Shown: positions 7,686 to 17,074, numbered from the stretch's first letter. The stretch: DNA of 64,000 nucleotides from Lederbergia sp. NSJ-179 (GCF_022867885.1 NZ_JALIFP010000004.1:1-64000), one strand, 5' to 3'. Numbers and translations are program-made. The notes: generated from the sequence alone by a model not told the origin.

Positions 7686-7886
7686 TTGGATATCGCAGGG
7701 CTCTCAATGGCACTGAATCAGGTACAGCTTCAGCAACAGGCCTCCATTCTAGTCACAAAGAAAGTGATGGAAATGACTGGGGAACAAGGGGAGGCAATAA
7801 AGACATTACTGGAATCTGCTCATATTTCTGCGATTCAGCATGCGGCCCAGCCTCATTTAGGCAGCCATATTGATCTCACACGCTAA
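7686..7886 (+). CDS. yjfB: YjfB-like putative motility protein
   Basis: A 66-residue protein beginning MDIAGLSMALNQVQLQQQAS and ending in PHLGSHIDLTR, the pattern of the YjfB family. TTG 7686 is preferred over the in-frame ATG 7680 because GGGGAGGA ends right at 7680 and gives proper spacing only to the TTG. The sigma-D promoter upstream supports a flagellar or motility role, which is not defined in the family. Confidence 0.75.
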   Translation: MDIAGLSMALNQVQLQQQASILVTKKVMEMTGEQGEAIKTLLESAHISAIQHAAQPHLGSHIDLTR

Positions 7887-8262
7887 AGTCTCTTATAGTA
7901 GCAGCTCTTTTAGGCATAACGATAGAACACCTGGGGAAGAAGTCCTTCTTTTTCTCGGTTTCTATGTTTATGTCTTTTTTTAATGAACAAAAACCCATTT
8001 TAAAAACTTATTTGCGGACCGGTTTAATCAGGAGCGAATTTAACTGATTTGATGAAAAGGATCTAAATACGGTTGAAAAATCATTTTCCCTATCGTATGA
8101 TATATATTGTTCGTTATTGGAAAAATATGTATAAAAATATGCTTTTGAAAATATGTCACATTTTTTATGTGAAAAAGTATACAATTTTACGTTTGAAACG
8201 AGGTAATGGTCGTCACTATGATGATTGTTTGATTATTACATGAATAGAGTGGGGTGTAAGAA
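7887..8262. other. Intergenic gap, little recognisable
   Basis: An AT-rich stretch of 376 bases. AGAAGTCCTTCTTTTT near 7934-7950 could be a weak terminator for the yjfB-like gene. TCACAT-N5-ATGTGA near 8156-8172 is a short inverted repeat. No gene remnant, sigma-D promoter or dispersed repeat was recognised. Confidence 0.5.
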
Positions 8263-8610
8263 TTGTCGCTAAGAGAGCTTTCAAGGTATGATGTCTTATT
8301 ATCACAATTTCAAGTTGGAGATTTAGCAATCGCCCAGACAAAACAACAATCATTGGATAGACTCTTTCATTATATATATGAACATACAGATCTTTTATAT
8401 TTATCCTTTATGCGTAAGGAAATACTAATCAATTACTTACAATATCATGCATTGGATCAATTTCAAACGCTCTCCTTTAACGAGGTTATGAAAGATATTA
8501 AGTTTTTTATTCGTTTTTTAAAAAATAATAAAGAAATTAACTGTCATATAGACTTGGACCTTAGCTTGCTTCATGAGGACTTATGGAAATCCATTTTGAA
8601 AACAAATTAG
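8263..8610 (+). CDS. Hypothetical protein, weakly SwrA-like
   Basis: A 115-residue protein, start TTG 8263 behind GTGGGGTG. It has no membrane segment. The spacing of hydrophobic residues (SLDRLFHYIYEHTDLLYL, then VMKDIKFFIRFLKNNKEI) resembles the helical core-binding fold of SwrA, the B. subtilis swarming regulator of similar length (about 117 residues), and of tyrosine-recombinase N-domains. No residue-level match is strong enough to name it. The sigma-D gene nearby is suggestive only. Confidence 0.4.
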   Translation: MSLRELSRYDVLLSQFQVGDLAIAQTKQQSLDRLFHYIYEHTDLLYLSFMRKEILINYLQYHALDQFQTLSFNEVMKDIKFFIRFLKNNKEINCHIDLDLSLLHEDLWKSILKTN

Positions 8611-8878
8611 GTACAAACCATTTTGACCTCAACAAAGTTAATGTAGAATTACTATTCTGATAAACGTCATATGAAGCCATAGGACATTCATAAAGGTTGA
8701 AAGCTTCGCAATCTTGTGAAGAAAATGACAAGGTTGAAAATTTTCGCAATCTCAGAAAAGGAACGGAGCAAGTTCTATAATCATTTCATAAAGATCCATA
8801 GTAGCGGTTCCATTATCACAGTCCCTAAATAGTTGACAGCAACTGGTATACTTGGTTGCTGCATAAATTTACTTGGTT
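8611..8878. other. Intergenic gap with two small repeats
   Basis: Two direct copies of AAGGTTGAAA followed by TTCGCAATCT start at 8693 and 8730. CAGCAAC (8837-8843) faces GTTGCTG (8855-8861). A TTGACA at 8834-8839 has no -10 at usable distance. The stretch ends at the terminal repeat of the MITE-like element. No intact gene is present. Confidence 0.45.
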
Positions 8879-9097
8879 TTAAGAGGATGTTCAAAAAGTC
8901 CGGTAAAAAGACATAAGCGAATTTCTTCGTTGGCTTGCTTTTCCGCTGCTCATTAACTACATACGTTCCGCTGCTCAAAGGCTACGCCGCCTCGAACTTT
9001 CGACGCACAGGACGTGCTAGTGTCGGCGTTGCTGACAGGACGTCAGCGCCTTTAGCCGACGGGTCCTTTTATCCTCCTTTTTGAACGCGCTCCTTAA
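8879..9097. mobile_element. MITE-like element with terminal inverted repeats
   Basis: A 219-bp non-coding element. Its left end TTAAGAGGATGTTCAAAAAG (8879-8898) faces CTTTTTGAAC plus GCGCTCCTTAA (9077-9097). Inside are hairpins GCAC-AGGAC-GTGC (9005-9017) and GCTGAC-AGGAC-GTCAGC (9031-9047), the latter enclosed by GTCGG...CCGAC (9022-9060). The inner part has the same architecture as the other dispersed repeats here. I recall closely similar elements in many Bacillaceae. No transposase is encoded. Confidence 0.7.
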
Positions 9098-9252
9098 TGA
9101 AGTTGGGACCTTCTTAATTCTCCTATCTCCACCCTTGTTTTCTTTGAATTCCATTAGATTAAAATTCCTTTTTAAGTAGCATATTATTTGGATGGATTGA
9201 AAATTGCGGTATAGGAACAATAAAGCAATTGGTAAAGAAGGAGAGCGGGCAC

Positions 9253-9750
9253 ATGTTCAAGAATCTATTCAAGAAAGGTTCTAAAGAAAACAGGGAAATC
9301 ATAGCTCCCGTTGCAGGTGAGGTGGTTCCTTTAGCGCAAGTTCCTGATCCTGTTTTTAGCGAAAAAATGATGGGGGACGGGATTGCCATACAACCATCAG
9401 ATGGAAAAATTGTCTCACCTGTTGATGGAAAAATCATTCTAATTGCAAAAACGAAGCATGCGATTGGTGTGAAAGCGAAAGACGGGGCAGAAATTCTGAT
9501 CCATGTTGGCTTGGAGACTGTTTCCTTAGAAGGAAAAGGATTTACAATTCTCGTGGAAAATGAGGAAAATGTAGTGGTGGGACAACCTCTTATGGAGGTG
9601 GATTGGGATTATATTGGCACCCATGCGAAAAGTAGCGTTACCCCGATTATTATCACGAAAGCGAGTGAAGATGGACCACCGTATCAGCCAATTGGTGAAG
9701 GGAGAGCGATTGCAGGGGAAACGGTTATTTTAACCACCGCTGATTTATAA
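9253..9750 (+). CDS. PTS glucose-type EIIA component
   Basis: A 165-residue stand-alone phosphocarrier of the phosphoenolpyruvate sugar phosphotransferase system. The family signature TKHAIGV...EILIHVGLETVSLEGKGF is complete: His69 and the phosphorylated His84 are both present. It would pass phosphate from HPr to a sugar-specific EIIB. ATG 9253 follows AAGGAG (9237-9242); codons upstream in frame have no ribosome site. No EIIB or EIIC gene is next to it, so it is probably a shared IIA for several permeases. Confidence 0.88.
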   Translation: MFKNLFKKGSKENREIIAPVAGEVVPLAQVPDPVFSEKMMGDGIAIQPSDGKIVSPVDGKIILIAKTKHAIGVKAKDGAEILIHVGLETVSLEGKGFTILVENEENVVVGQPLMEVDWDYIGTHAKSSVTPIIITKASEDGPPYQPIGEGRAIAGETVILTTADL

Positions 9751-9911
9751 AGTTTGAAAATTTATTTCATGTTGGGCAACTTTTTCCATGGGACCTCTGG
9801 TTTTGGATTCGGTACGGGATTTGTTGATTCGTTTTAGTTTCATGCATGACTCCCCTAGAATTTTATCCTAGAATGATTTACACTAAAGGAAAAGCACGAT
9901 GAGGTGACAAC

Positions 9912-11462
9912 TTGATTTATCAATTTAAAGTACAATTGATTGGATTTCGTCCTCCCATTTGGAGGAGATTACAGGTTGATGCGGATATGACCTTTTCTGA
10001 TTTTCATCGAGTTTTACAGACGGCATTTGATTGGGAAGATTATCATTTACACACGTATAGGATGACAAGATCTGGGGGTAAAAAAATTGAACCATTTGAA
10101 ATTGGAACTGTAGATGAGTATGATCTTTTTTCACCTTTATATAAAGAGGAGGAAGCTGTGCTTTCAGACTTCTTTTTGAAGGAGAAGGACCGTGCTGTCT
10201 ATACCTATGATTTTGGTGATGATTGGAATCATGAAATTGTCTTAGAAAAGGTTTTGGCGCCTGAAAATGGGGTTTCGTATCCTTTATGTGTCAAGGCGAT
10301 GAGGGAAGCACCAGAAGAAGATAGTCGTGGGATGTATTTGGATGGTGTTTCTCCAGAAGAAACAATGAACACTGCTGATTTGACCCGTTATATTAATGAA
10401 GAGTTAGAGCATTTTTTAGAGCCAGAATTCCCTGAACAAAAGGAGCCGGATTTTGATTGGCCCCGTCTTCTAAAGGCTGCAAAGGAATTGAATCAATTAG
10501 CTCCATGGAACATACTAGAGAGTGATGATATTTATATTATCGTTGATCCTATTACAGAAGAGCGCTTATTTTGTAGTGTTCTTGGAAAAGCAAGTGAGGT
10601 TTATGGTCTCGCTGTTTATATTGGGAAAGAAGGCTTTGAATCCTTACTTCAAATAATGAATCGAAAAACAGAAAGTGAATTTGAACTTTCACAAAAGCAA
10701 AGAGCTGTTTTATTATCCTTTGTCAATCGTGATGAGCTAGAAAAAGAGGATTATGAATTAATTAAAGCAGCAGGGATTCCTTTTAGAGGAAAAAACCAGT
10801 GGCCAGAATTTCGGAGTTATCTTCCAGGCTATTATCCTTGGATGATTGATCGGGAAGAAGCAAGACTCCTCTTACTCGCAATCGAACAATTTCCCTACTT
10901 GTTTCAAGATATAAAAGAAAAGAAACTAATTCCTTCTGGATTACTCGAAGAAGAATGGATAGCTAGGACTCCCCAATTAAGTACAAATGGAGATATAATT
11001 TGGAAAACCGACTATGTCACTTCGGCCATTTTAAATTGGGATTTAACAAATAAGGAGGAGTATCCCCTTTACATCTCGGAATTGGATGTAAAAAGAATTT
11101 CTAAATACAAAAAGGACAAGTCTGTGGTAGAATTTGATTGCTTTCCAGTCAATATGCCTGTTCAAGAAAAAGCTGGAGATCGCCCTTATTTTCCCAATCT
11201 TACGGTTGCGATTGATCAAGAAAGTGGAATGGTCCTGTTTCAGGAAATGCAAAGCGGACAGAATTCTGCAGAACAATGTCAGCTTGCCTTTGTAAAATTT
11301 CTGCAAAATCGTCATACCATTCCAACTGAAATTTGGGTATCAGAAACGGTTTATGAGATGCTTTTTCCAATAAAAATTCCTTTTGCTTCCAGTCTTATAG
11401 AGGCGGAGGTATTACCAGGGATGCTTGAGTTTAAACATTTGTTAGAACAAATGCAGATGTGA
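9912..11462 (+). CDS. Plasmid pRiA4b ORF-3-like domain protein with C-terminal extension
   Basis: A 516-residue protein. Residues 1-160 are a pRiA4b ORF-3 (IS1096 TnpR-like) domain, recognisable from IYQFKVQLIGFRPPIWRRLQ, DWEDYHLHTYRM and YTYDFGDDWNHEI. Residues ~185-516 form an acidic region of unknown function (IIVDPITEERLFCSVLG, ...). The domain's biochemical role is unknown; despite the old TnpR link it is not a demonstrated recombinase. TTG 9912 has GAGGTGA upstream. It ends at a terminator shared with the convergent NUDIX gene. Confidence 0.78.
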   Translation: MIYQFKVQLIGFRPPIWRRLQVDADMTFSDFHRVLQTAFDWEDYHLHTYRMTRSGGKKIEPFEIGTVDEYDLFSPLYKEEEAVLSDFFLKEKDRAVYTYDFGDDWNHEIVLEKVLAPENGVSYPLCVKAMREAPEEDSRGMYLDGVSPEETMNTADLTRYINEELEHFLEPEFPEQKEPDFDWPRLLKAAKELNQLAPWNILESDDIYIIVDPITEERLFCSVLGKASEVYGLAVYIGKEGFESLLQIMNRKTESEFELSQKQRAVLLSFVNRDELEKEDYELIKAAGIPFRGKNQWPEFRSYLPGYYPWMIDREEARLLLLAIEQFPYLFQDIKEKKLIPSGLLEEEWIARTPQLSTNGDIIWKTDYVTSAILNWDLTNKEEYPLYISELDVKRISKYKKDKSVVEFDCFPVNMPVQEKAGDRPYFPNLTVAIDQESGMVLFQEMQSGQNSAEQCQLAFVKFLQNRHTIPTEIWVSETVYEMLFPIKIPFASSLIEAEVLPGMLEFKHLLEQMQM

Positions 11463-11497
11463 AAATGGAACCGATATCCGGTTCCATTTTCCTTTTA
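11462..11497. terminator. Bidirectional terminator
   Basis: AAAATGGAACCG (11462-11473) pairs with CGGTTCCATTTT (11479-11490), flanked by A- and T-rich ends. It separates two convergent genes. Confidence 0.85.
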
Positions 11498-11959
11498 GAT
11501 AGGCTTCCTTTGCGTAAGATAGGTTTCGATCGCTTTACGGTGACTGCCTACCATTTTATCTGGTAAATGAGAAAGGGGAAAAAAACTCACTTGAAGTGAT
11601 TCATTATCATGCACATGCGGCTTGCCTTGTTTTATATCCTTTGTCATATAAACAATCGTGACAACAAAAAATTCATCGCCATTCTCCGCCTTTACGAAAT
11701 AATTTTCCCCAGAAAAAACGGCGATCAATTCTAATTCCCCAATCGTTAAGCCGGTTTCTTCCCACACCTCTCTGTGTGCACATTCCTCAGTTGATTCCGA
11801 TAATTCCATTAAACCGCCCGGCAACCCCCAAACACCAAATGGATATTTTCGTTGCTGTAAAAGTACCTCATTTTGTCCATTCAGAATAATCACAATTGAC
11901 CCTGTGAGTATTAATGGCCTATGCCCCACTAATTTTCGTAAATCTTCGACATATCCCAT
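11495..11959 (-). CDS. NUDIX hydrolase
   Basis: A 154-residue pyrophosphohydrolase. The NUDIX box is complete: GGLMELSES...AHREVWEETGLTIGE gives G-x5-E-x7-REUxEExGU with the metal-binding glutamates. The substrate cannot be read from the sequence; related B. subtilis proteins act on nucleoside diphosphate-linked molecules. ATG 11959 is chosen since GAAAGGA is 9 bases upstream; ATG 11968 directly abuts it. It is a single-gene unit. Confidence 0.85.
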   Translation of the reverse strand: MGYVEDLRKLVGHRPLILTGSIVIILNGQNEVLLQQRKYPFGVWGLPGGLMELSESTEECAHREVWEETGLTIGELELIAVFSGENYFVKAENGDEFFVVTIVYMTKDIKQGKPHVHDNESLQVSFFPLSHLPDKMVGSHRKAIETYLTQRKPI

Positions 11960-12046
11960 CTTTTTCATTCCTTTCGGACAATAAAACTTCCTTACTCTTA
12001 TTATATCGCTTTCAGCTTTTATTTTCTTTAGGTGAATGGTTGATTC

Positions 12047-12210
12047 TTGATTTAGCCAATGAATGGGGCATTTGCTGAGCCCTCAATTGTTTAATTCCCT
12101 AAATAGGGTAACGACCACTTGCTTTGCTGAGTCTTGAATTGTTTAAATCCTTGAATGGGGTAACAGCCACTTGCTTCGCTGAGCCCTTAAATCGTTTTAT
12201 CCCGTGAAGG
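12047..12210. repeat. Tandem array, period 52-53 bp, about 3.3 units
   Basis: Units begin near 12068, 12121 and 12173 with GC(A/T)TT(T/C)GCTGAG and contain an AATTGTTTAA-like block, a CCT(A/T)(A/G)A(A/T)(A/G)GGGTAAC block and end in CCACTT. A partial unit precedes the first. No frame is conserved, so it is non-coding. It fills the gap between the divergent start of the NUDIX gene and the 3' end of lacI. Confidence 0.75.
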
Positions 12211-12265
12211 AGGTGCTTATGGGTAGACTTTATCCGTATCATGATAAATTTAGAAATCGGCTGAA

Positions 12266-13291
12266 TCATATTTCTTGTTTATTTTTCAGAAGCTGTACGG
12301 AATTTCTGTAAACGATTTTGCCTTTAATTTGAACTCTTCCGTAATTTCTTTGCTCTCCTTTTATCTTTTCATGGATGAAGGTCACCGCTGTTTTTGCCAT
12401 TTCTTCGATATTGACTTCTACTGTTGTGAGACCCGGTTCTGTGATTGTGGCAAAAATATCATTATCAAAGCCAACAATAGAGAAATCGGTTGGTATTTGG
12501 TAACCCAAACTTTTTAATTTTCCAACCAATAGATGAGCAACTTGATCACAGTTACAGACAAAGGCTGTTGGGAGCCTGCCTTCTGGAAGTTCAATTTCCG
12601 TAAGGGTTCCATGCTCATCTCGGTCGCTTAAAATAAAATCTTGCTCTAATTTTATCCCATGCTCTAATAACGATTTGTAATACCCGAGAAAGCGATCTTG
12701 GATACTACTTGTTGAGTAAATATTGCCAACAAAAGCGATTTCGCGGTGGCCATTATGAAAGAGATAGTTCGTTATTTCATAAGCACCGTAAAAGTTGTCT
12801 GTCGTGACGGCAGCAATGTCGGAATGTTCATCATAAAAATCCATAAAAACAATCGGTAGTTCTATCGTTTTTAACCTTTTTATATATGGCTTATGAATTT
12901 GGCCAAGAACGATATAGCCATCAATTTTTTGCTCCATATAAGTCCTAGGCAAGGTCTGATTTTCTTCATCTTTTGTTGATAAAATATGTAAAATGCCATA
13001 ATAGCCTGCGTCTTCAAGAGCTTTGGAGATAGATTGGTAAAAGTACATATAAAACGATTGTACGACATTCGTATAACGTTCAGGAATAATCACACCAATA
13101 TTGTGTGAAAGGCCATCTCTAATCGATCTTGCAGCTGTATTAAAACGATAGCCCATTTCCTTAGCAATTTCTTTAATTCTGTCCTTCAGTTCATCACTTA
13201 CGCCTTCCTTATCATTTAATGCTTTTGATATCGTGACACTACTCACACCAATCTTTTCAGCAATTTCCTTCATGGTTACATTATTTTTCAT
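12266..13291 (-). CDS. LacI-family transcriptional regulator of the mannoside locus
   Basis: A 341-residue repressor. The N-terminal helix-turn-helix reads VTMKEIAEKIGVSSVTISKA with the hinge GYRFNTAARSIRDG, followed by a periplasmic-binding-like sugar domain (GVIIPERYT, DGYIVLGQI, VGFDNDIFA). ATG 13291 has AAAGGGA upstream; the longer frame to 13369 lacks a site. It is transcribed away from the sensor kinase and importer genes. TTATCGATAA palindromes occur in its own upstream region and before the importer, so it probably represses both in the absence of a sugar effector. Confidence 0.88.
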   Translation of the reverse strand: MKNNVTMKEIAEKIGVSSVTISKALNDKEGVSDELKDRIKEIAKEMGYRFNTAARSIRDGLSHNIGVIIPERYTNVVQSFYMYFYQSISKALEDAGYYGILHILSTKDEENQTLPRTYMEQKIDGYIVLGQIHKPYIKRLKTIELPIVFMDFYDEHSDIAAVTTDNFYGAYEITNYLFHNGHREIAFVGNIYSTSSIQDRFLGYYKSLLEHGIKLEQDFILSDRDEHGTLTEIELPEGRLPTAFVCNCDQVAHLLVGKLKSLGYQIPTDFSIVGFDNDIFATITEPGLTTVEVNIEEMAKTAVTFIHEKIKGEQRNYGRVQIKGKIVYRNSVQLLKNKQEI

Positions 13292-13383
13292 TTTGCATCC
13301 CTTTCCCCTGTTTGGTATACCCTTCTTCAAGCAAATCACAAGTATTTGCTTATATATTTTTTTTGCCAAAAAAAAGCCTTTGT

Positions 13384-13393
13384 TTATCGATAA
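13384..13393. promoter_or_regulatory. Candidate LacI-type operator
   Basis: TTATCGATAA, a perfect palindrome with the central CG usual for LacI-family operators, lies 91 bases upstream of lacI in the divergent gap. An identical palindrome occurs at 17075-17084. Confidence 0.6.
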
Positions 13394-13596
13394 CTTTATA
13401 TATTCATAATATCAATGTTTATATTATAGCGTAAATTCCAGTGTTATGAAGAAAAATTAGCATAAAAGTAACTTTGTTATTACTTTTTTGGAGATAGTAT
13501 ATTAAACTGGATATACAAGATTTAAAAAGGGGCATTGGATTGCGAACAAAATAGATTGGGAAATCTCTCACGATTGGGTAAGGGATGAACATTTGA

Positions 13597-15393
13597 ATGA
13601 AAATGAATGGATTATCGATTAAGAAAAAGCTGACTGACATGAAATTACAAAATAAATTATTTTTATCTTTTGTTTTGGTCGTTTTTGTTCCTGTTATGAT
13701 TGTAGGCGCTTTTTTAACGAATGAGCTACGACAATTTGCGCTTGATGATGCTGTGAAACAGGAAACTGAGAATATAGAGAGAGTTAAGAAAAGAACAATC
13801 GAAGTGTTAAAAGTTCCTTTATACCTATCTAATAATCTCTTTTTTGATCAACGGTTACAACAAATTGTCAATACGAAATTTGAAACCACTTATGATGTTT
13901 TTGCTGCCTACCGAGAGTACAACACATTGAATAATTACCGGAGTACGTATTCTCAAGAGATTCAAACGATTCGATTTTATATGGACAATCCAACCTTGTT
14001 AAATAACTGGCAAATCATTCCTGCTACTTCACAAGTGATGAATACTAGCTGGTATAAGAATGCGGCGAATGGGAGGCGATTAGCGAGATGGGTGTATATG
14101 GAAGACGAGACAAATCAACAGCAAAAGTATATAAGTTTAGTTCGTAAAATTAACTTTATGGATAGTAATACGTATGGTGTGCTAGTCATAAGTGTGAACA
14201 CGGATACTCTCAATTTAATTCTATCTCAGGAGTCATCTCCCATGATTTTGATAGATGATCAAAATCATGTAATTGCATCGAATCGACCGGAATACACGAC
14301 AACACAATTAAAAAAAATAATGGATTTACATTCAACTACAGGGAAGAAAGATGGGACCTATCATGGATTAGTAGATGGGGATGATTCCTATATTTTTATG
14401 GATGAAATTGCCGTTGAAGATAGTGTGAATCAATTAAGAGTGGTTTCGATTATTTCTAATCAAGCCATTGTAGAAAATGCCAAACGATTTGGGAAAATGG
14501 GATTGCTTGTGGTAACGATTAGTGTTTGCATAGCTTTGTGCTTAATTTATTATTTTTCAAAGTTCCTATCTAACCGCTTATTGAAATTAAGTGAACAGAT
14601 TAATGAAGTGGGAAGGGGAAATTTTGATACTCCAATTTTAATTGAAGGGGAAGATGAGATTGGTCAGTTGTCCAAGCAACTTCAAATCATGGCTATGAAT
14701 ACAAAGCAGCTTCTCCATGAAGTAGAGGAATCGAATAAACAAAAAAGATTATTAGAAAGGAAACAAAATAAAATCAAGTTTAAAATGATGGCCAGTCAAA
14801 TTAATCCACATTTTTTGTTTAATGCCCTTGAATCGATTCGAATGAGAGCGAATTTGAATGGACAGAGGGACATCGGAAGAATTGTTCAATTACTAGGCAG
14901 ATTAATGCGTAATAGTATAGAAGTTGGAACAGGTAAAGTAAGACTTAGTCATGAAATCGAAATAGTGAAATGTTATCTCGAAATCCAAAAGTTCCGCTAT
15001 GAAGAAAGGGTTCATTATGAATTAGCAGTCGACCCAGGGACAATGGAGCAACAGATACCACCACTTATTATCCAGCCTTTGGTAGAAAATGCCATTATTC
15101 ATGGTATCGAAAATATCGAGAGCGGTGGTCAAGTTCATGTGAAAACGGAAAGGACAACAGCCGGAATCCTTGTTGAAGTGATCGATAATGGAGTGGGGAT
15201 TAGTGAAAAGAAAATGGATGAAATCAAAACGATGTTGGATGAGAGGGAAGAAAAAGAAGGAATTCGGATCGGTTTACGCAATGTTCATCAAAGACTACTA
15301 CTTACATACGAGGGAAATTCTGGCCTAATCATTCACAGTGAACAAGGAATGGGGACGAAGATTTCCTTTTTAATACCTATAGGAGGAGTATAG
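13597..15393 (+). CDS. YesM-type sensor histidine kinase
   Basis: A 598-residue membrane kinase. Residues ~19-40 and ~300-322 are membrane helices bounding an extracellular sensor domain; HAMP follows (~325-378), then a His-kinase domain with QINPHFLFNALES (phosphorylated His405) and a GHKL ATPase (PLVENAIIHGIE, DNGVGIS, GIRIGLRNV). This is the LytS/YesM family, which pairs with AraC-type response regulators to sense extracellular sugars. It is followed directly by its partner (TAG/ATG adjacent). ATG 13597 has TAAGGGA 11 bases upstream; ATG 13603 is an alternative. Confidence 0.88.
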   Translation: MKMNGLSIKKKLTDMKLQNKLFLSFVLVVFVPVMIVGAFLTNELRQFALDDAVKQETENIERVKKRTIEVLKVPLYLSNNLFFDQRLQQIVNTKFETTYDVFAAYREYNTLNNYRSTYSQEIQTIRFYMDNPTLLNNWQIIPATSQVMNTSWYKNAANGRRLARWVYMEDETNQQQKYISLVRKINFMDSNTYGVLVISVNTDTLNLILSQESSPMILIDDQNHVIASNRPEYTTTQLKKIMDLHSTTGKKDGTYHGLVDGDDSYIFMDEIAVEDSVNQLRVVSIISNQAIVENAKRFGKMGLLVVTISVCIALCLIYYFSKFLSNRLLKLSEQINEVGRGNFDTPILIEGEDEIGQLSKQLQIMAMNTKQLLHEVEESNKQKRLLERKQNKIKFKMMASQINPHFLFNALESIRMRANLNGQRDIGRIVQLLGRLMRNSIEVGTGKVRLSHEIEIVKCYLEIQKFRYEERVHYELAVDPGTMEQQIPPLIIQPLVENAIIHGIENIESGGQVHVKTERTTAGILVEVIDNGVGISEKKMDEIKTMLDEREEKEGIRIGLRNVHQRLLLTYEGNSGLIIHSEQGMGTKISFLIPIGGV

Positions 15394-16947
15394 ATGTATA
15401 AAGTATTGATTGTGGATGATGAACCAGCAATACGACAAGGATTGGCTACACTTATACCGTGGGAGGAATTTGGGTTTGATCTGGTGAATACGGCGGTAAA
15501 TGGCAGGGATGCCCTTGAAAAGCATCATCAAATGCCCCCTCATTTAATGATTGTTGATATTAAAATGCCAGGTATGTCAGGTATTGAGCTGATGGAAAAA
15601 ATTCGGAAAATAGATGAAAAGGTACATTTCTTAATTCTAAGTGGGTACGCTGAATTTGATCATGCAAAAAAAGCGATTGCCTTTGGTGTGGATGGTTATT
15701 TGTTAAAACCAGTTGTAGAAGAGGAGTTAATGGAATATTTAACAGAGTTAAAGCCGAAATTGGAACATGAAGAAGAATATTTACGACTGCAAACAAAAAT
15801 AGAAGGAGAGCATCGAAACAAATTGATTCATGCTGTGTTGATGGGGGATCAGAGCGAGGAAATACAAGCATTTATTATGCATCAACTAGATTGGGATCAT
15901 TACCAAATTTTATTGATGCAAATCGATGCGAGGCAGGAGAGTAACACAGTCATAAATAAGCTTCAAACTCTATTAAAAAAGATGTTTCCTCCAGAAAGGG
16001 GGATCGTATTTTCCTTTAGCCCTTATCTAGGGATCTTGCTCCATGTCGATTTTACCAATAAAACGGTCCTTCATCAAAGCCTGCAAGCTGGGGTGGATAA
16101 GGAAAACTTTGACTGGATAGCGGCCCTTTCAGAACCGACCGCTGATATAGAAAATCTGCCAGCTGTTTTCCAAGCTGTTTCAAGCCTATTACAAAACCGG
16201 TTTTTCTATGAGGAAAATGAACTGCTAACTAGTGATTCAAAGCCCTTTTTTCGGTTAGAGCAAGAGAAAGAATGGAAACGAGAGAAGATCAATCCTTCTA
16301 AGGAAGTCGATAAACTACTATACGCCATTGACATCGGGGATCAGCAATCAATCGAAAGAATTTGCGTCGATATCGCTAAAAAGCTGGTCTATTCAGAAGT
16401 TGGAGAAGCTGAGATAAAAAGGAGTTTTATTCATCTCCTTTCTACCGTATTCAATAAGCTTATGTATCAATATAAAGACAAGACTGAAATGTTATCAAGT
16501 ATATTAATTAGAGTAATGGAGATTGAAAAACGGACCACGATCAAGCAATTATTAACATATGTTCATTCATTAGTCATGGAAGTTGTCGAGCAAATGGATG
16601 ATGGAAATTCGGATATCATTGTAAAAAAAATGATGAATCTTATTGAACGCCATTATGATAAACATATCAAGCTGGACAGTTTGGCAGAAATACTTAATTA
16701 TAATCGGGCCTATTTAGGTCAATTGTTCAAAGATTATACAGGGGAGTATTTTAATACGTATCTCGATAAAGTGCGAATTGAAAACGGGAAAAGACTGCTA
16801 TTACAGGATCTGAAAATCTATCAAGTAGCAGAGCGAGTCGGCTATTCTAATGTCGACTATTTTCACGGAAAGTTTAAAAAATATGTAGGAATGACACCAA
16901 CTGAATATCGAAAAAGTAAAAAACGTAAGCAAGAGAAAAAAAGGTAG
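15394..16947 (+). CDS. YesN-type response regulator with AraC DNA-binding domain
   Basis: A 517-residue regulator. The receiver domain (VLIVDDEPAIRQG) has phospho-acceptor Asp55 in IVDIKMPG and ends near residue 115 (LLKPV). A long middle region of unknown fold follows, then two AraC helix-turn-helix motifs near residues 420-510 (IKLDSLAEILNYNRAYLGQL, VGYSNVDYFHGKF). The start codon directly follows the kinase stop, with AGGAGGAG upstream, so the two are translationally coupled. It most likely activates the importer operon downstream. Confidence 0.9.
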   Translation: MYKVLIVDDEPAIRQGLATLIPWEEFGFDLVNTAVNGRDALEKHHQMPPHLMIVDIKMPGMSGIELMEKIRKIDEKVHFLILSGYAEFDHAKKAIAFGVDGYLLKPVVEEELMEYLTELKPKLEHEEEYLRLQTKIEGEHRNKLIHAVLMGDQSEEIQAFIMHQLDWDHYQILLMQIDARQESNTVINKLQTLLKKMFPPERGIVFSFSPYLGILLHVDFTNKTVLHQSLQAGVDKENFDWIAALSEPTADIENLPAVFQAVSSLLQNRFFYEENELLTSDSKPFFRLEQEKEWKREKINPSKEVDKLLYAIDIGDQQSIERICVDIAKKLVYSEVGEAEIKRSFIHLLSTVFNKLMYQYKDKTEMLSSILIRVMEIEKRTTIKQLLTYVHSLVMEVVEQMDDGNSDIIVKKMMNLIERHYDKHIKLDSLAEILNYNRAYLGQLFKDYTGEYFNTYLDKVRIENGKRLLLQDLKIYQVAERVGYSNVDYFHGKFKKYVGMTPTEYRKSKKRKQEKKR

Positions 16948-16985
16948 ACTCATCACCCTGTCAATGGGATGGTCTACCTTTTTTG
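16936..16985 (+). terminator. Rho-independent terminator
   Basis: AAAAAAAGGTAGAC (16936-16949) pairs with GTCTACCTTTTTT (16972-16984). It overlaps the stop codon of the response regulator and separates it from the importer operon. Confidence 0.85.
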
Positions 16986-17074
16986 GAAAAAACCAGCGAA
17001 ATTCTGACATTATTATATGAAATGAGTCATAATTTTATAGGTATTTTTACCGAGATCAATAAGTTAAAATAAAC

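Noticed and set aside
8834..8860. TTGACA followed by TATACT as a promoter
   Set aside because: The spacing is only 8 bases, far too short for sigma-A; the bases are part of a small inverted repeat.
12219..12308. A 29-codon frame starting MGRLYPYHDK behind GGAGGTG
   Set aside because: Good ribosome site, but it overlaps the 3' end of lacI on the other strand, follows the tandem array and has no recognisable product; kept only as a note.
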